A stretch of 64,000 bases of DNA from Olsenella sp. KGMB02461 (GCF_012584445.1 NZ_JABAHI010000012.1:62001-126000), one strand, 5' to 3'; positions 7,730 to 16,823 are shown, counted from the first letter of the stretch. The notes: a model not told the origin generated them from the letters alone. Program-made: numbers and translations.

Positions 7730-9493
7730 ATGTTGACGCGCTATGAATTCGAGACGCTTCGGGTGAGGCAGGCCAATCCCCGCGCCTCTCAGCGAGCCAT
7801 CGCTCAAGAAGCGGGGATCTCGCTGGGCTCGGTGAACAAGGCGGTGCACGAGCTTGAGGCTGCCGGCCTGCTGGACGAGGCAGGGGATCCCACGGGTGCG
7901 GCCCAGGCCGCCCTGGCCCCCTATCGTGTGGGCAACGCCATCATTCTGGCGGCTGGCGTGGGCGCGCGCATCGCCCCGTTTTCCTTCGAGCGTCCCAAGG
8001 CTATGTTCGAGGTGCACGGCCAAGTGCTCATCGAGCGTCTCATAGAGCAGCTGCACGCGGCTGGCATCCACCAGATCGTGATCGTCGTGGGTTACATGAA
8101 AGAGGCGTTCTTTTATCTTGAGGAGCGCTACGGCGTCACCATCGTGGTGAACACCGAGTACGCTACCCGCAACAACCACTCCTCCCTCTGGGCTGCCAGG
8201 CGCTTTTTGGGCAACTCGCTCATCATCTCATCAGACCAGTACTTCACTAAAAACATCTTCCCCGCGTACTCCTACGAGTCCTGGTGCACGGTGAGCCCGC
8301 TTGAGGCTTCTTCCAATGAGGAGACCGTGGTGGTAGATTCTGCAGGCCGCGTGCTCGAAGTGCGCGAAGACGCCACTGGCGACTACCTCATGCAAGGGCC
8401 CTGCTATCTGGACCGGGCGTTTTGCGAGACCTACCTGTCCATCCTTCAGGCCGAGTATGCCAACAGCGACACCGCCTCCAAGCTCTGGGAGGCCATCTTT
8501 TCTCAGCATGCCCAAGAGCTGCCCATGGCCGTGCGCCTGGTGGAGCCCGGTGTCATTCAAGAGTTTGACTACCTGGCAGACCTCACGGCCTTCGACCGGG
8601 ACTTCTTTGCCAATGTGGACTCCCGCATCCTGGACAACATCTGCAAGACGCTTCACTGCCAGCGCGAGCAGATCTGCGATGTGCGCCCGGTGAAGGCGGG
8701 CCTCACCAACCTCTCCACGGTCTTCGCGGTGGAGGGTAAGCGCTATATCTACCGCCATCCCGGTACAGGTACCGATAAAATCATCAATCGGGAGGCAGAG
8801 ACCTTTGCCTTAACCGTAGCCCGCGACCTGGGGCTGGACGACACCTTCATCTACGAGGATCCTGTCGAGGGCTGGAAGGTCTCCCGCTTCGTCGACGGCT
8901 GTTCGGAGTTGGATTACGCCAACCGCGACCAGGTGGCCCAAGCCCTCTCAATGGCGCGCACCCTGCATACCAGCGGCAAGGTCTCGCCTTGGTCCTTCGA
9001 CTTCTTCTCCGAGGGCGTCAAGATCGCCGGCCTCCTCAGGGGCTGCGGCTATCCGCTGCCTCGCGACTTCGACGAGCTCATGGCCCGCGTAGAAGCCATC
9101 GCCACCCGCATGCGCTCCCTGGTCAAAAGGCCCGTGCTCTGCCATAACGACTTCTACGGCCCCAACTTTTTGGTGCGCGGCGATGAGATGCGCCTCATCG
9201 ACTGGGAGTACGCCGCCATGGGCGACCCCATCTGCGACCTGGGAAATTTTGTGGCCCAGGGCTCGGGCTACTCCGTGGAGGAGACCCTGGATATCCTGCC
9301 GCTTTACTATGGCCGCGAGGCCACTGCCCAAGAGCAGTGGCACGCCCTGGCAGCGGTATGCGTGGTGGGCTGGTACTGGTATGTGTGGGCCATGTACAAG
9401 GAGGCTATGGGAAACCCTGTGGGCCAGTGGCTTTATACCTGGTATAAAGCGGCTGTCACCTTTGGCAAAGCTGCCGAGAAACGCCTGCAGTAG
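7730..9493 (+). CDS. Fusion: winged HTH, LicC-type nucleotidyltransferase, LicA-type kinase
   Basis: A 587-residue three-domain protein. Residues 1-60 carry a helix-turn-helix (SQRAIAQEAGISLGSVNKAV, then HELEAAGLL). Residues 68-290 are a nucleotidyltransferase with LAAGVGARIAPF, PKAMFEVHGQ and VNTEYATRNNHSS, like LicC CTP:phosphocholine cytidylyltransferase. Residues 300-587 are a choline/ethanolamine kinase (APH fold) with CHNDFYGPNFL and LIDWEYAAMGDPICDLGNF. The protein could phosphorylate choline or a similar amino alcohol and activate it with CTP while sensing or regulating through the HTH; that is inference. The C-terminal KAAEKRLQ is encoded partly by a TTTCTCGGCA copy (9472-9481, minus orientation). 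A paralogue lies at 11548. Confidence 0.85.
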   Translation: MLTRYEFETLRVRQANPRASQRAIAQEAGISLGSVNKAVHELEAAGLLDEAGDPTGAAQAALAPYRVGNAIILAAGVGARIAPFSFERPKAMFEVHGQVLIERLIEQLHAAGIHQIVIVVGYMKEAFFYLEERYGVTIVVNTEYATRNNHSSLWAARRFLGNSLIISSDQYFTKNIFPAYSYESWCTVSPLEASSNEETVVVDSAGRVLEVREDATGDYLMQGPCYLDRAFCETYLSILQAEYANSDTASKLWEAIFSQHAQELPMAVRLVEPGVIQEFDYLADLTAFDRDFFANVDSRILDNICKTLHCQREQICDVRPVKAGLTNLSTVFAVEGKRYIYRHPGTGTDKIINREAETFALTVARDLGLDDTFIYEDPVEGWKVSRFVDGCSELDYANRDQVAQALSMARTLHTSGKVSPWSFDFFSEGVKIAGLLRGCGYPLPRDFDELMARVEAIATRMRSLVKRPVLCHNDFYGPNFLVRGDEMRLIDWEYAAMGDPICDLGNFVAQGSGYSVEETLDILPLYYGREATAQEQWHALAAVCVVGWYWYVWAMYKEAMGNPVGQWLYTWYKAAVTFGKAAEKRLQ

Positions 9494-9538
9494 GCGCCCC
9501 TGCACTAACATCCAAGCCCCAAAGACACAGGAGGCAAC

Positions 9539-10327
9539 GTGAGCCCATTGACAGAAGAGCGCTTCGAGGCGCTGGCGAGCAAGGCTATGGCCGGTGAGGC
9601 GAGCCCGCAGGAGCTGGAGGAGCTGGAGCCCTATCGGGCCAAGCGCGCCGTGCTGTTGGCCAGCGGCATGGGCAGCCGCCTGCGCCCCATCACCATCAAC
9701 ACCCCCAAGCCGCTGGTAAACGTGAACGGCCGCCGCATCATCGAGACCCTCATAGAGCCCCTTGTCGCCCTGGGCATCCAAGAGATCTACGTGGTCACCG
9801 GCTATCTGGCCCCGGAGTTCGAGCTTTTGCGCCAGGAATACCCCCAGGTGACCCTCATCTACAATCCCCTCTATGCCACCACCAACAACATCTCCAGCGC
9901 GCTGGCGGCGGGCAACCACTTTGAGAACGCCTTCGTCTTCGAGAGCGACCTCTACCTCAAGAACCCCCAGCTGCTTACCCCCTACAACTACCACTCCTGG
10001 TACCTGGGCGTGCCGGTCGACTCCACCCCCGACTGGTGCTTCGACGCCTACGATGGCGTCATTCGCGACCTCCATAAGGGCGGAAGAGACTGCTACCACA
10101 TGTATGGCGTGAGCTTTTGGACTGCCGCCGATGGCAAACAGCTGGCCTCTGACCTCGTCGAGGCCTTCGATGCCGAGAATAACCGCCAACGCTTCTGGGA
10201 CGACGTCCCTTGCGTGCTCTTCCGCGACCATTACCAGGTGCATATCAAGCCCTGCACCTTTGACGACATCAACGAGATCGACTCTCTGGCAGAGCTCCAA
10301 GAGGTCGACCCGCGCTATGAGATGTGA
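9539..10327 (+). CDS. LicC-like nucleotidyltransferase
   Basis: A 262-residue protein with a GTG start behind GGAGGCAAC. After about 35 helical residues it shows the sugar/choline-phosphate nucleotidyltransferase signature LLASGMGSRLRPI, NTPKPLVNVNG, then NPLYATTNNISSALAAG, very like the middle domain of the fusion proteins on either side, and FESDLYLKNP for metal binding. It likely transfers CMP (or another nucleotide) to a phosphorylated amino alcohol or amino acid. It is the only one of the three local copies without HTH and kinase domains. It starts 45 bases after the first fusion gene and is followed after 9 bases by the opine-dehydrogenase-like gene. Confidence 0.82.
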   Translation: MSPLTEERFEALASKAMAGEASPQELEELEPYRAKRAVLLASGMGSRLRPITINTPKPLVNVNGRRIIETLIEPLVALGIQEIYVVTGYLAPEFELLRQEYPQVTLIYNPLYATTNNISSALAAGNHFENAFVFESDLYLKNPQLLTPYNYHSWYLGVPVDSTPDWCFDAYDGVIRDLHKGGRDCYHMYGVSFWTAADGKQLASDLVEAFDAENNRQRFWDDVPCVLFRDHYQVHIKPCTFDDINEIDSLAELQEVDPRYEM

Positions 10328-10336
10328 GGTGGCCCT

Positions 10337-11404
10337 GTGAAAATATGTGTAGTGGGAGCAGGCAATGTGGGCATCCTCATGGCTGCCGAGTTCGCCTCAA
10401 AGGGCCATCGAGTGACGGTGGTCACTTCTCGGCCAGAGCAATGGTCTTCTGTGGTCGAGGTCCAAGATGCCAGCGGCGATGTGCTAAAGGTCGGCGAGAT
10501 AGCCAGCTATACGCAGGATGCAGCCCAGGGGGTGCGAGACGCACAGTATGTGTTTGTGACCTATCCCGTCTATCTGTTCGAGCAGTTTTGCCAGGCAGTG
10601 GCGCCGGTAGTGCACGAGGGGCAGCGCATCTGCTTTGTGCCCGGCGCCGATGCCGAGTTTTATTGTCAGCCGCTTCGGGCTGCGGGGGCGGTCGTGTGCG
10701 GGCTCCAGCGAGTTCACAGTGTGGCGAGGATTCATGAATACGGCAGGAGCGTGTACGAGCTAGGACGGAAGCCGTCTTTGCAAGTGGCTGCCATTCCTTC
10801 TTTCAAGGCGCCCGCCGTCGCAAAAGAGCTGGAGGAGCTTTTCTCCATGCCGGCCTACCCCTTGCCCTCCTTCTTGGATCTCACGCTCACGCCTTCGAAC
10901 CCCATTTTGCATACCTCGCGCATTCGCACGATGTTCGATGGCTGGCAACCCGGCGATACCTATCCAGAGAACTTCCTGTTTTACGAGGGCTGGGATGACG
11001 CGGCCTCAGAGAAGCTGCTTGCAGCCGATGCCGAGGTACAGGAGCTTTGCAAGAGCCTCTCTTGGGTAGATCTGTCGGGAGTACGCCCACTCACAGAGCA
11101 CTATGAAAGCCCCGATGTCCCTTCGATGACCCATAAAATCTCTCACATACCGGCCTTTGCGGGGCTGCGCTCGCCCATGAGGGAGGCAGCCCCAGGGAAG
11201 TGGGAGCCGGACTTTGGATCCAGGTATTTCTCGGCAGATTTCGCCTATGGGCTACGCGCCATTCTCGATATCGCTCAAGCGGCACAGGTCGACACGCCGG
11301 TGCTTCAAGATTTATGGGAGTGGTACGTGGATGTTGCACATCCTGCGAGATGGCTGAGCTCGGGGGTCTCCAGCGAAGCAGACCTCAAACAGCTCTACTG
11401 CTAG
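10337..11404 (+). CDS. NAD/NADP octopine/nopaline dehydrogenase family protein
   Basis: A 355-residue protein with GTG start. The N-terminus MKICVVGAGNVGILMAAEF is a GxGNxG Rossmann motif. A central LTPSNPILHTSRIRTMF segment carries the N-x-x-x-H pattern that is characteristic of opine dehydrogenases, followed by an alpha-helical C-terminal domain. Enzymes of this family reductively join an amino acid and an alpha-keto acid. No such step is part of the classical lic pathway, so a modified or unusual amino substituent is possible. A TTTCTCGGCA copy is in frame at 11227. It ends the first transcription block; the next gene has its own promoter-like region. Confidence 0.8.
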   Translation: MKICVVGAGNVGILMAAEFASKGHRVTVVTSRPEQWSSVVEVQDASGDVLKVGEIASYTQDAAQGVRDAQYVFVTYPVYLFEQFCQAVAPVVHEGQRICFVPGADAEFYCQPLRAAGAVVCGLQRVHSVARIHEYGRSVYELGRKPSLQVAAIPSFKAPAVAKELEELFSMPAYPLPSFLDLTLTPSNPILHTSRIRTMFDGWQPGDTYPENFLFYEGWDDAASEKLLAADAEVQELCKSLSWVDLSGVRPLTEHYESPDVPSMTHKISHIPAFAGLRSPMREAAPGKWEPDFGSRYFSADFAYGLRAILDIAQAAQVDTPVLQDLWEWYVDVAHPARWLSSGVSSEADLKQLYC

Positions 11405-11470
11405 GAAAGGCTCTGGGCCAAGGGGACGGGTTTCTTGGCAGGAGCGTAATTTGTTCGCTTATGCAATGGG

Positions 11471-11521
11471 ATACGTGTTCGCAAACAACGTATTGACAAG
11501 ATTTTAGAACAGAGCCATGAT
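11471..11521 (+). promoter_or_regulatory. Promoter with overlapping inverted repeat
   Basis: TTGACA (11493-11498) and CATGAT (11516-11521), 17 bases apart, look like a sigma-70-type promoter upstream of the second HTH-LicC-LicA gene. ATACGT (11471-11476) and ACGTAT (11488-11493) form an inverted repeat that touches the -35 box. TGTTCGC occurs at two places just upstream and TTGTTTGC on the opposite strand. This is a reasonable operator for repression, possibly by the HTH domains encoded here. Confidence 0.5.
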
Positions 11522-11547
11522 GGGATTCGAGAAGAAAGGATCCCCTC

Positions 11548-13347
11548 ATGGCTCTTGATCATAATGAGTTTCGTGTGGCTCGGGCGCTCTTGGATGGCAT
11601 GGCTACGCAACGCACGCTGGCCGAGCGGGCGCACCTGGGCGTGGCCACGGTGAACAAAGCGCTCAAAAGCTTGGATGGGCGCGACCTGATTAATGAGCAG
11701 GGACTCACCCCCAAAGGCCAAGAAGAGCTGGACGCCTACAAGGTGGACAACGCGGTCATCATGGCGGCGGGGCTTTCCAGCCGTTTCGTGCCGCTGTCCT
11801 ACGAGCAGCCCAAGGGTCTGCTCAAGGTGCGCGGCCAGGTGCTCATCGAGCGCCAGATCGAGCAGCTTATCGATGCCGGCATTCCAAAGATCTATGTGGT
11901 GGTGGGCTATAAGCAGGAGCTCTTCTTCTATCTGGAAGACAAGTATCCCCAGGTCACCATCGTGGTGAACCGCGAGTATGCCTCTCGCAACAACAACTCG
12001 TCGCTCAAGGCGGTAGAGGACAAGCTGGCAAACACTTACATTTGCAGCTCTGACGACTACTTCGAGGAGAACCCGTTCGAGGCCTATGTCTGGAAGTCCT
12101 ACTACGCCGCCCAGTATGCCCAGGGCGAGACCTCCGAGTGGGTCATGACCTGCGGGCCCCATGGGCGCATCACCAAGGTGAAGATCGGCGGCCAGTGCGG
12201 CTGGTACATGCTGGGCCAGGTCTACTTCGACCGCGAGTTCTCCGCTAAGTTCCGCAAGATCCTCGATGAGGAGTACGACCGTCCCGCCACTGCGCCCAAG
12301 CTCTGGGAGGAGCTCTACATCGACCATATCGGCGAGCTGGACATGCGCATCCGCCGCTATGAGACCCCCATCATCCACGAGTTCGACTCCCTGGACGACC
12401 TGCGCGAGTTCGACCCGCTCTTCCTGGACAACATCGACTCCGACATCATCGACAACATCACAGCCGCCCTGGGCTGCTCTCGCACCGAGATCCACGACGT
12501 CTACCCCTTGAAGGAGAGCCTCACCAACCTCTCCTGCCACTTTGCCACCAACGACGGCGAGTACGTCTATCGCCATCCCGGCATAGGTACCGAGAATATC
12601 ATCAACCGTCAAAGCGAGTTGGCCGCCCTCACGGCCGCCCGCGAAAACGGGCTGGACTCCACCTTCATCTGCGCGAACCCTGAGGAAGGCTGGAAGATCT
12701 CGCGCTTCGTGCCTCAGGCCACCACCATCGACGTGCACAGCCACGAGGGCCTCAAGCAGGCCATGGACGTAGCCCGCAAGCTTCATGAGTCTGACATCAA
12801 GCTCGAGAGCACCTTCGACTTCTATCAAGAGGCCAAGCACTACGAGTCGCTACTGCTTAAGAAAGGCCCCATCCAGGTGCCGGAGTATGCCGTCTGGAAC
12901 GAGCTGGCAGAGCGCGTGCATGCTGCCATGGAGCAAGACGACGCCCCCGTCACCGTCACCCATAACGACTTCTTCTACCTCAACTTCTTGATCGAGCAGG
13001 ACGGCACCTTCAACCTCATCGACTGGGAGTACGCCGGCATGGGCGACTCCACCAACGACCTGGCCACCTTCTCGGTCTGCTGCGAGCTCTCCGACGAAGA
13101 GGTGGACGACGCCATCGATCTCTATTACCAGGGTCGCCCCACGCCCGAGGAGCGCCGCCACAACCTGGCCATGATCGGCATGTGCGGCTGGTGCTGGTAC
13201 TGCTGGAGCCTGCTCAAGGAGAGCGACGGCGACTTCATTGGCGAGTGGCTCTACATCTACTACCGCTACGCCAAGAAGTACCTCACCCTGGCAGCCGAGC
13301 TCTACGGTCTCACAGGCGATGCCGAGAAACCCACCCCCGCCTGCTAG
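11548..13347 (+). CDS. Fusion: winged HTH, LicC-type nucleotidyltransferase, LicA-type kinase (second copy)
   Basis: A 599-residue paralogue of the 7730 protein with the same domain order. The HTH lies at residues 1-55 (TQRTLAERAHLGVATVNKAL), the nucleotidyltransferase at about 68-290 (MAAGLSSRFVPL, QPKGLLKVRGQ, NREYASRNNNSS), and the choline-kinase-like domain at 300-585 (THNDFFYLNFL, LIDWEYAGMGDSTNDLATF). It has its own promoter and a GAAAGGATCCCCTC ribosome-binding region. The last residues AEKPTPAC come from an exact motif copy at 13320-13332, so the repeat supplied the stop-proximal codons. A LicB-type permease gene follows 75 bases later, supporting choline-type metabolism. Confidence 0.87.
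   Translation: MALDHNEFRVARALLDGMATQRTLAERAHLGVATVNKALKSLDGRDLINEQGLTPKGQEELDAYKVDNAVIMAAGLSSRFVPLSYEQPKGLLKVRGQVLIERQIEQLIDAGIPKIYVVVGYKQELFFYLEDKYPQVTIVVNREYASRNNNSSLKAVEDKLANTYICSSDDYFEENPFEAYVWKSYYAAQYAQGETSEWVMTCGPHGRITKVKIGGQCGWYMLGQVYFDREFSAKFRKILDEEYDRPATAPKLWEELYIDHIGELDMRIRRYETPIIHEFDSLDDLREFDPLFLDNIDSDIIDNITAALGCSRTEIHDVYPLKESLTNLSCHFATNDGEYVYRHPGIGTENIINRQSELAALTAARENGLDSTFICANPEEGWKISRFVPQATTIDVHSHEGLKQAMDVARKLHESDIKLESTFDFYQEAKHYESLLLKKGPIQVPEYAVWNELAERVHAAMEQDDAPVTVTHNDFFYLNFLIEQDGTFNLIDWEYAGMGDSTNDLATFSVCCELSDEEVDDAIDLYYQGRPTPEERRHNLAMIGMCGWCWYCWSLLKESDGDFIGEWLYIYYRYAKKYLTLAAELYGLTGDAEKPTPAC
13320..13332 (-). repeat. Dispersed motif at the 3' end of a gene
   Basis: TGCCGAGAAACCC, the reverse complement of GGGTTTCTCGGCA, overlaps the final codons of the second fusion gene and reads A-E-K-P in frame. 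Confidence 0.8.
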
Positions 13348-13422
13348 TCGCCTTTGATTCCCTAGCAGGATCGCCCGCTCTGTCATTGGCGCACGCCTCA
13401 CCTGACGAAAGAAGGATCATCT

Positions 13423-14367
13423 ATGGGATACGGACTTACCAGCGGTTTGCTCTGGGGCCTGGACACCGTCATCTTGGGCATCGCCCTCTCCATGGCACCC
13501 TACGTGGGCACCGCTGAGGCGTTGGCCTTCGCCGCCATCGTGAGCGCAGCCTTTCACGATGTCTTCTGCGCCGTCTGGATGTTTGTGATCATGGCCGTGC
13601 GCGGCCGCCTCAAAGACACGGTGGCCGCTCTCAAAACCCGCAGCGGCAAGGTAGTGGCTGCCGCAGCCCTTCTGGGCGGCCCCTTTGGCATGACCGGCTA
13701 CGTGGTGGCCATCAACCAGCTGGGCCCGGGCATCACTGCCATCATCTCCAGTTTCTACCCAGCCTTTGGCGCCTTTTTGGCCGTCTTCGTGCTCAAGGAG
13801 AAGATGGAGCCCAAACGCTGGATAGCCCTGGCAGTGGCCATGGCCGCCATCATCGTGATGGGTGTAGCCGCCAGCGACATGGAGATGCCCGGTGACGCGC
13901 TGGTGGGCATTTTGGCCGCCCTAGCCTGCGTAGTGGGCTGGGGCAGCGAAGCCGTGCTTTTGGCCTGGGGCATGCGCGATGACTCGGTGGACAATGAGAC
14001 CGCCCTGCAGATTCGCGAAACCACCTCTGGCCTGGTCTATCTGGCAGTGATCCTGCCGATCTTCGCCGCGTGGCCCTTCGCTGTCCAGGTGTTCGCCACC
14101 CCTGCCACCGCCGTGATCGCCGGCGCCGCTCTGGCCGGCACCGTCTCCTACCTCTTCTATTACAAGGGCATCGACAAGATCGGCGCCGCCAAGGCCATGG
14201 CTGCCAACATCTCCTACTCGGCTTGGGCCGTGGTGCTGGGCCTGGTGCTTCTGGGCCACGTTCCCAGCCTCATTGAGATCGTCTGCTGCATCGCCATCCT
14301 CTGCGGCACGGTGCTTGCCTCTGCCGACGACTGGAGCGAGCTCATTCCCGGCAAGAAGAGCGCGTAA
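13423..14367 (+). CDS. licB: LicB-type DMT/EamA family permease
   Basis: A 314-residue integral membrane protein with about ten hydrophobic segments and two EamA-like halves (GPGITAIISSFYPAFGAFLAV in the first; SYLFYYKGIDKIGAAKAMAAN in the second). In Haemophilus and pneumococcus the DMT protein LicB imports choline. Its position directly after a kinase-nucleotidyltransferase fusion supports the same role here, although the substrate could be ethanolamine or another amine. ATG at 13423 follows GAAAGAAGGATCATCT. A strong terminator follows at 14403. Confidence 0.83.
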   Translation: MGYGLTSGLLWGLDTVILGIALSMAPYVGTAEALAFAAIVSAAFHDVFCAVWMFVIMAVRGRLKDTVAALKTRSGKVVAAAALLGGPFGMTGYVVAINQLGPGITAIISSFYPAFGAFLAVFVLKEKMEPKRWIALAVAMAAIIVMGVAASDMEMPGDALVGILAALACVVGWGSEAVLLAWGMRDDSVDNETALQIRETTSGLVYLAVILPIFAAWPFAVQVFATPATAVIAGAALAGTVSYLFYYKGIDKIGAAKAMAANISYSAWAVVLGLVLLGHVPSLIEIVCCIAILCGTVLASADDWSELIPGKKSA

Positions 14368-14402
14368 ACCGAGCGGCAGCGCGCGAGTCGCCATCACAAG
14401 CA

Positions 14403-14441
14403 GGGAGGTCTTTCTCATAGCCGAGAAAGACCTCCCTTTTT
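14403..14441. terminator. Intrinsic terminator between licB and licD
   Basis: GGGAGGTCTTTCTC (14403-14416) pairs perfectly with GAGAAAGACCTCCC (14423-14436), followed by TTTTT. It sits between convergent genes and can terminate the licB transcript. The arms contain CCGAGAAA, a partial motif copy. Confidence 0.9.
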
Positions 14442-14483
14442 CGTGTGTGTGAGGGGTGGCAAAGCGCCGATCCGGCGCAGTCG

Positions 14484-15338
14484 CTAGGACTGCTTCTTGG
14501 CAGCCTCTACCACGTTGACGCCGTCGCCAAAATCCAAGACTTCCGGCGCATGGGTGTAGCGTTTGTCGGCAGGGGGAAGCGCTTGCCAGTCGCCGTAGGT
14601 GGCAGTGAGGTAGGCCTCGATGTTGTGGGGACCCATGAGCTCGACGCCTTCGAACTTGATGGGAACCGGGGGCAGCAGGTCCTGGGCGGGGATGGGCTCG
14701 TAGTCGGCATAGGTGGCGTCCACCATAAGGTCACCGGGGTTCTCGGTGCGGCAGGCCCGCTCGAACATTTTGGCGATGTGGGCCATGGGCATGTGGCGTA
14801 CAATCTCATGGGCTGCTATGCAGGCGACTTCGAGAGCGCGGTTGGGCACGTTGTGGGGATGAGCCAGGTATTTGAGGTAGGCCATGCGCTGCCAGAAGAG
14901 CAGGCGGCGCCGTTGGCGGGCGGCGATGCCAGGGTCGCGATCCAAGCGCACCAGGCGGAAGATATCTAAAAAGATACCCTGTTCCATGCCGGCTTCTACG
15001 GCCACGCTGTCTTGAAAGCGAGTACCGTCTTTCCAAAGCGTCGCCCACAGGCGGGTGTAGCGTGGAGTGTTTTCCCAGGTGTGCAAGGAATAGCCCCCAG
15101 GCAGGTGCTGGGGGAGCACCTCAAGCATGCGCTCATAGTCTGCGCTGGGCATAGACACGTCCACGTCGTCGTCCCAGGGGATGAATCCGCCGTGGCGAAG
15201 GGCGCCTAGGGCAGTGCCGCCTTCGATGAAGTAGGTGAGGCGCGCCTCTTTGCAGGCCTGGTCAAAGACCTTGAGCATTTCCAGCAACTCATGATGGAGA
15301 CGATCTAGAGAATCGCCAGGATAGGGTGTGGTTTCCAT
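14484..15338 (-). CDS. licD: LicD family phosphotransferase
   Basis: A 284-residue protein with the LicD signature: YFIEGGTALGALRHGG, then FIPWDDDVDVSM near residues 40-62, a nucleotidyltransferase-fold active site. LicD proteins move phosphocholine (or related groups) from a CDP carrier onto cell-surface glycans or teichoic acids. It is transcribed toward licB, so it is a separate unit, but the neighbourhood of kinase, cytidylyltransferase and permease makes phosphocholine-type decoration the best reading. It starts with ATG behind GGAGTAACCCC. Composition is GC-rich like the bulk of the window, unlike the next gene. Confidence 0.88.
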   Translation of the reverse strand: METTPYPGDSLDRLHHELLEMLKVFDQACKEARLTYFIEGGTALGALRHGGFIPWDDDVDVSMPSADYERMLEVLPQHLPGGYSLHTWENTPRYTRLWATLWKDGTRFQDSVAVEAGMEQGIFLDIFRLVRLDRDPGIAARQRRRLLFWQRMAYLKYLAHPHNVPNRALEVACIAAHEIVRHMPMAHIAKMFERACRTENPGDLMVDATYADYEPIPAQDLLPPVPIKFEGVELMGPHNIEAYLTATYGDWQALPPADKRYTHAPEVLDFGDGVNVVEAAKKQS

Positions 15339-15536
15339 GGGGTTACTCCAGGGGTTGAGGCCGACATTCTATGATGTGAACGCTTCTATGTGTTTATAAA
15401 ATCACAAAGAGATCTTATCTGTATGAAGTAATTGGATTGGTCAAGGTATAGCCATTTCCATGAAGTTAAAGTGCCGATGCTAATTTTGAAAGGGTCACAA
15501 AAAAGCTGAATGCAATTGACAAATGGAAGGTACAGT

Positions 15537-16676
15537 ATGCCATCTCAGAATAGTTACGCAATTTTCTCTGCTCAGTACTTACCTTCTATGGGCGGAGTCG
15601 AACTATTTACTCAGTCAATGGCTAAGGAGTTAGTAAAAGAGGGTCACCGAGTTACAGTAGTGACTTCTGCAAAAGAAGAATTGCCTTACCGAGAAGATGA
15701 AGATGGTTTCCAAATCGTAAGACTTCCTTCGCTGCAGTTGATGAACGGGCGCTTGCCGATTGCCGTCCGTAATCAAATCTATAGGCGCATCTGGAGGCAG
15801 CTGGTCAAAGAACCTGTGGACCGGGTATTGATAAATACACGTTTCTATCCACATTCACTTGAAGGGTTGCGTTATGCAAAAGAAAAGAAAATACCTGCCC
15901 TAGTTCTTGAACATGGCTCAGGCTCTCTTACGCTTTCTAATCCATTAGTTGATCCAATGATCAATATCTATGAGGCTGGCATTACTTCAATTGGAAAAAG
16001 TTATAAGCCACATTACGCTGGGGTCTCCATCGCAGCGTGCAAATGGTTAGAACATCTTGGTATTACCACGCATACAGTCATCCATAATGCTATAGACTCT
16101 TCTGCCTTTTTAAAACTTAATTCCGGGCGCAATTTCCGATCTGAACTTGGTATACCCGAAGAGCGATTTTTGGCAGTGTTTATCGGGCGTCTTGTTCCTG
16201 AGAAGGGATTGGGAATCGTGCTCGATGCTTCCAAGCAGTTACCCAATGTGGCATTCGTCATAGCGGGATCAGGGCCACAAGAATCAGAGGCTAAACAAGC
16301 CGCTCTAGAGCAAGACAACGTCTATTTCGTTGGCCGTCTAGATCGTGGTGATGTCTCGGCTCTTTTATCTCAAGCACAATGTGCACCAATGCCCACAATG
16401 TATCCAGAGGGCTTGCCAACTTCACTATTGGAGGCTTGTGTTCAGCAAACAATACCTGTAATCACTTTCACCGCCGGTGTAGAAGACGTCCTCGGCAAAG
16501 ATGGAGGAGACGGTGAATTGTGCGAAGCTTCTACTAGTTCAGTAGTCAGAGCTATTGAAAAGCTATACGTCCTCCCCTCGGACGTTTTACGTAATCGCGC
16601 GATAAAGCTTCAAAAATGTGTGGAAGCCCAGTTTACGTGGGCAAATAGTGTCAAACAGCTTGAAGGGGCCTATTAA
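15537..16676 (+). CDS. GT4-type glycosyltransferase
   Basis: A 379-residue glycosyltransferase. The start at MPSQNSYAIFSAQYLP is chosen because GGAAGG lies six bases before it; the ATG at 15510 lacks such a site. GT4 features are visible: GGVELFTQSMAKEL near the N-terminus, VFIGRLVPEKGLGIVLDA and VIAGSGPQE in the nucleotide-binding half, and PTMYPEGLPTSLLEAC, which holds the usual E-x7-E-like sugar-nucleotide contact. It is much more AT-rich than licD and the first part of the next gene, with AT-rich flanks on both sides (15340-16820). It probably builds the glycan or linkage unit of the surface polymer. Confidence 0.87.
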   Translation: MPSQNSYAIFSAQYLPSMGGVELFTQSMAKELVKEGHRVTVVTSAKEELPYREDEDGFQIVRLPSLQLMNGRLPIAVRNQIYRRIWRQLVKEPVDRVLINTRFYPHSLEGLRYAKEKKIPALVLEHGSGSLTLSNPLVDPMINIYEAGITSIGKSYKPHYAGVSIAACKWLEHLGITTHTVIHNAIDSSAFLKLNSGRNFRSELGIPEERFLAVFIGRLVPEKGLGIVLDASKQLPNVAFVIAGSGPQESEAKQAALEQDNVYFVGRLDRGDVSALLSQAQCAPMPTMYPEGLPTSLLEACVQQTIPVITFTAGVEDVLGKDGGDGELCEASTSSVVRAIEKLYVLPSDVLRNRAIKLQKCVEAQFTWANSVKQLEGAY

Positions 16677-16823
16677 TCCTAGATTATTTAGAGACCACTA
16701 ATTTATGCTCTTGGGAGTTTTAGTGCTTCGAAAGGCATGCTATATAGCTGCCTCTATACTCTTACTTTACTGTGTATAAATTGAAAATTAAGAGAAGCTT
16801 TCACTAGTATTTTAGGAAATTAT

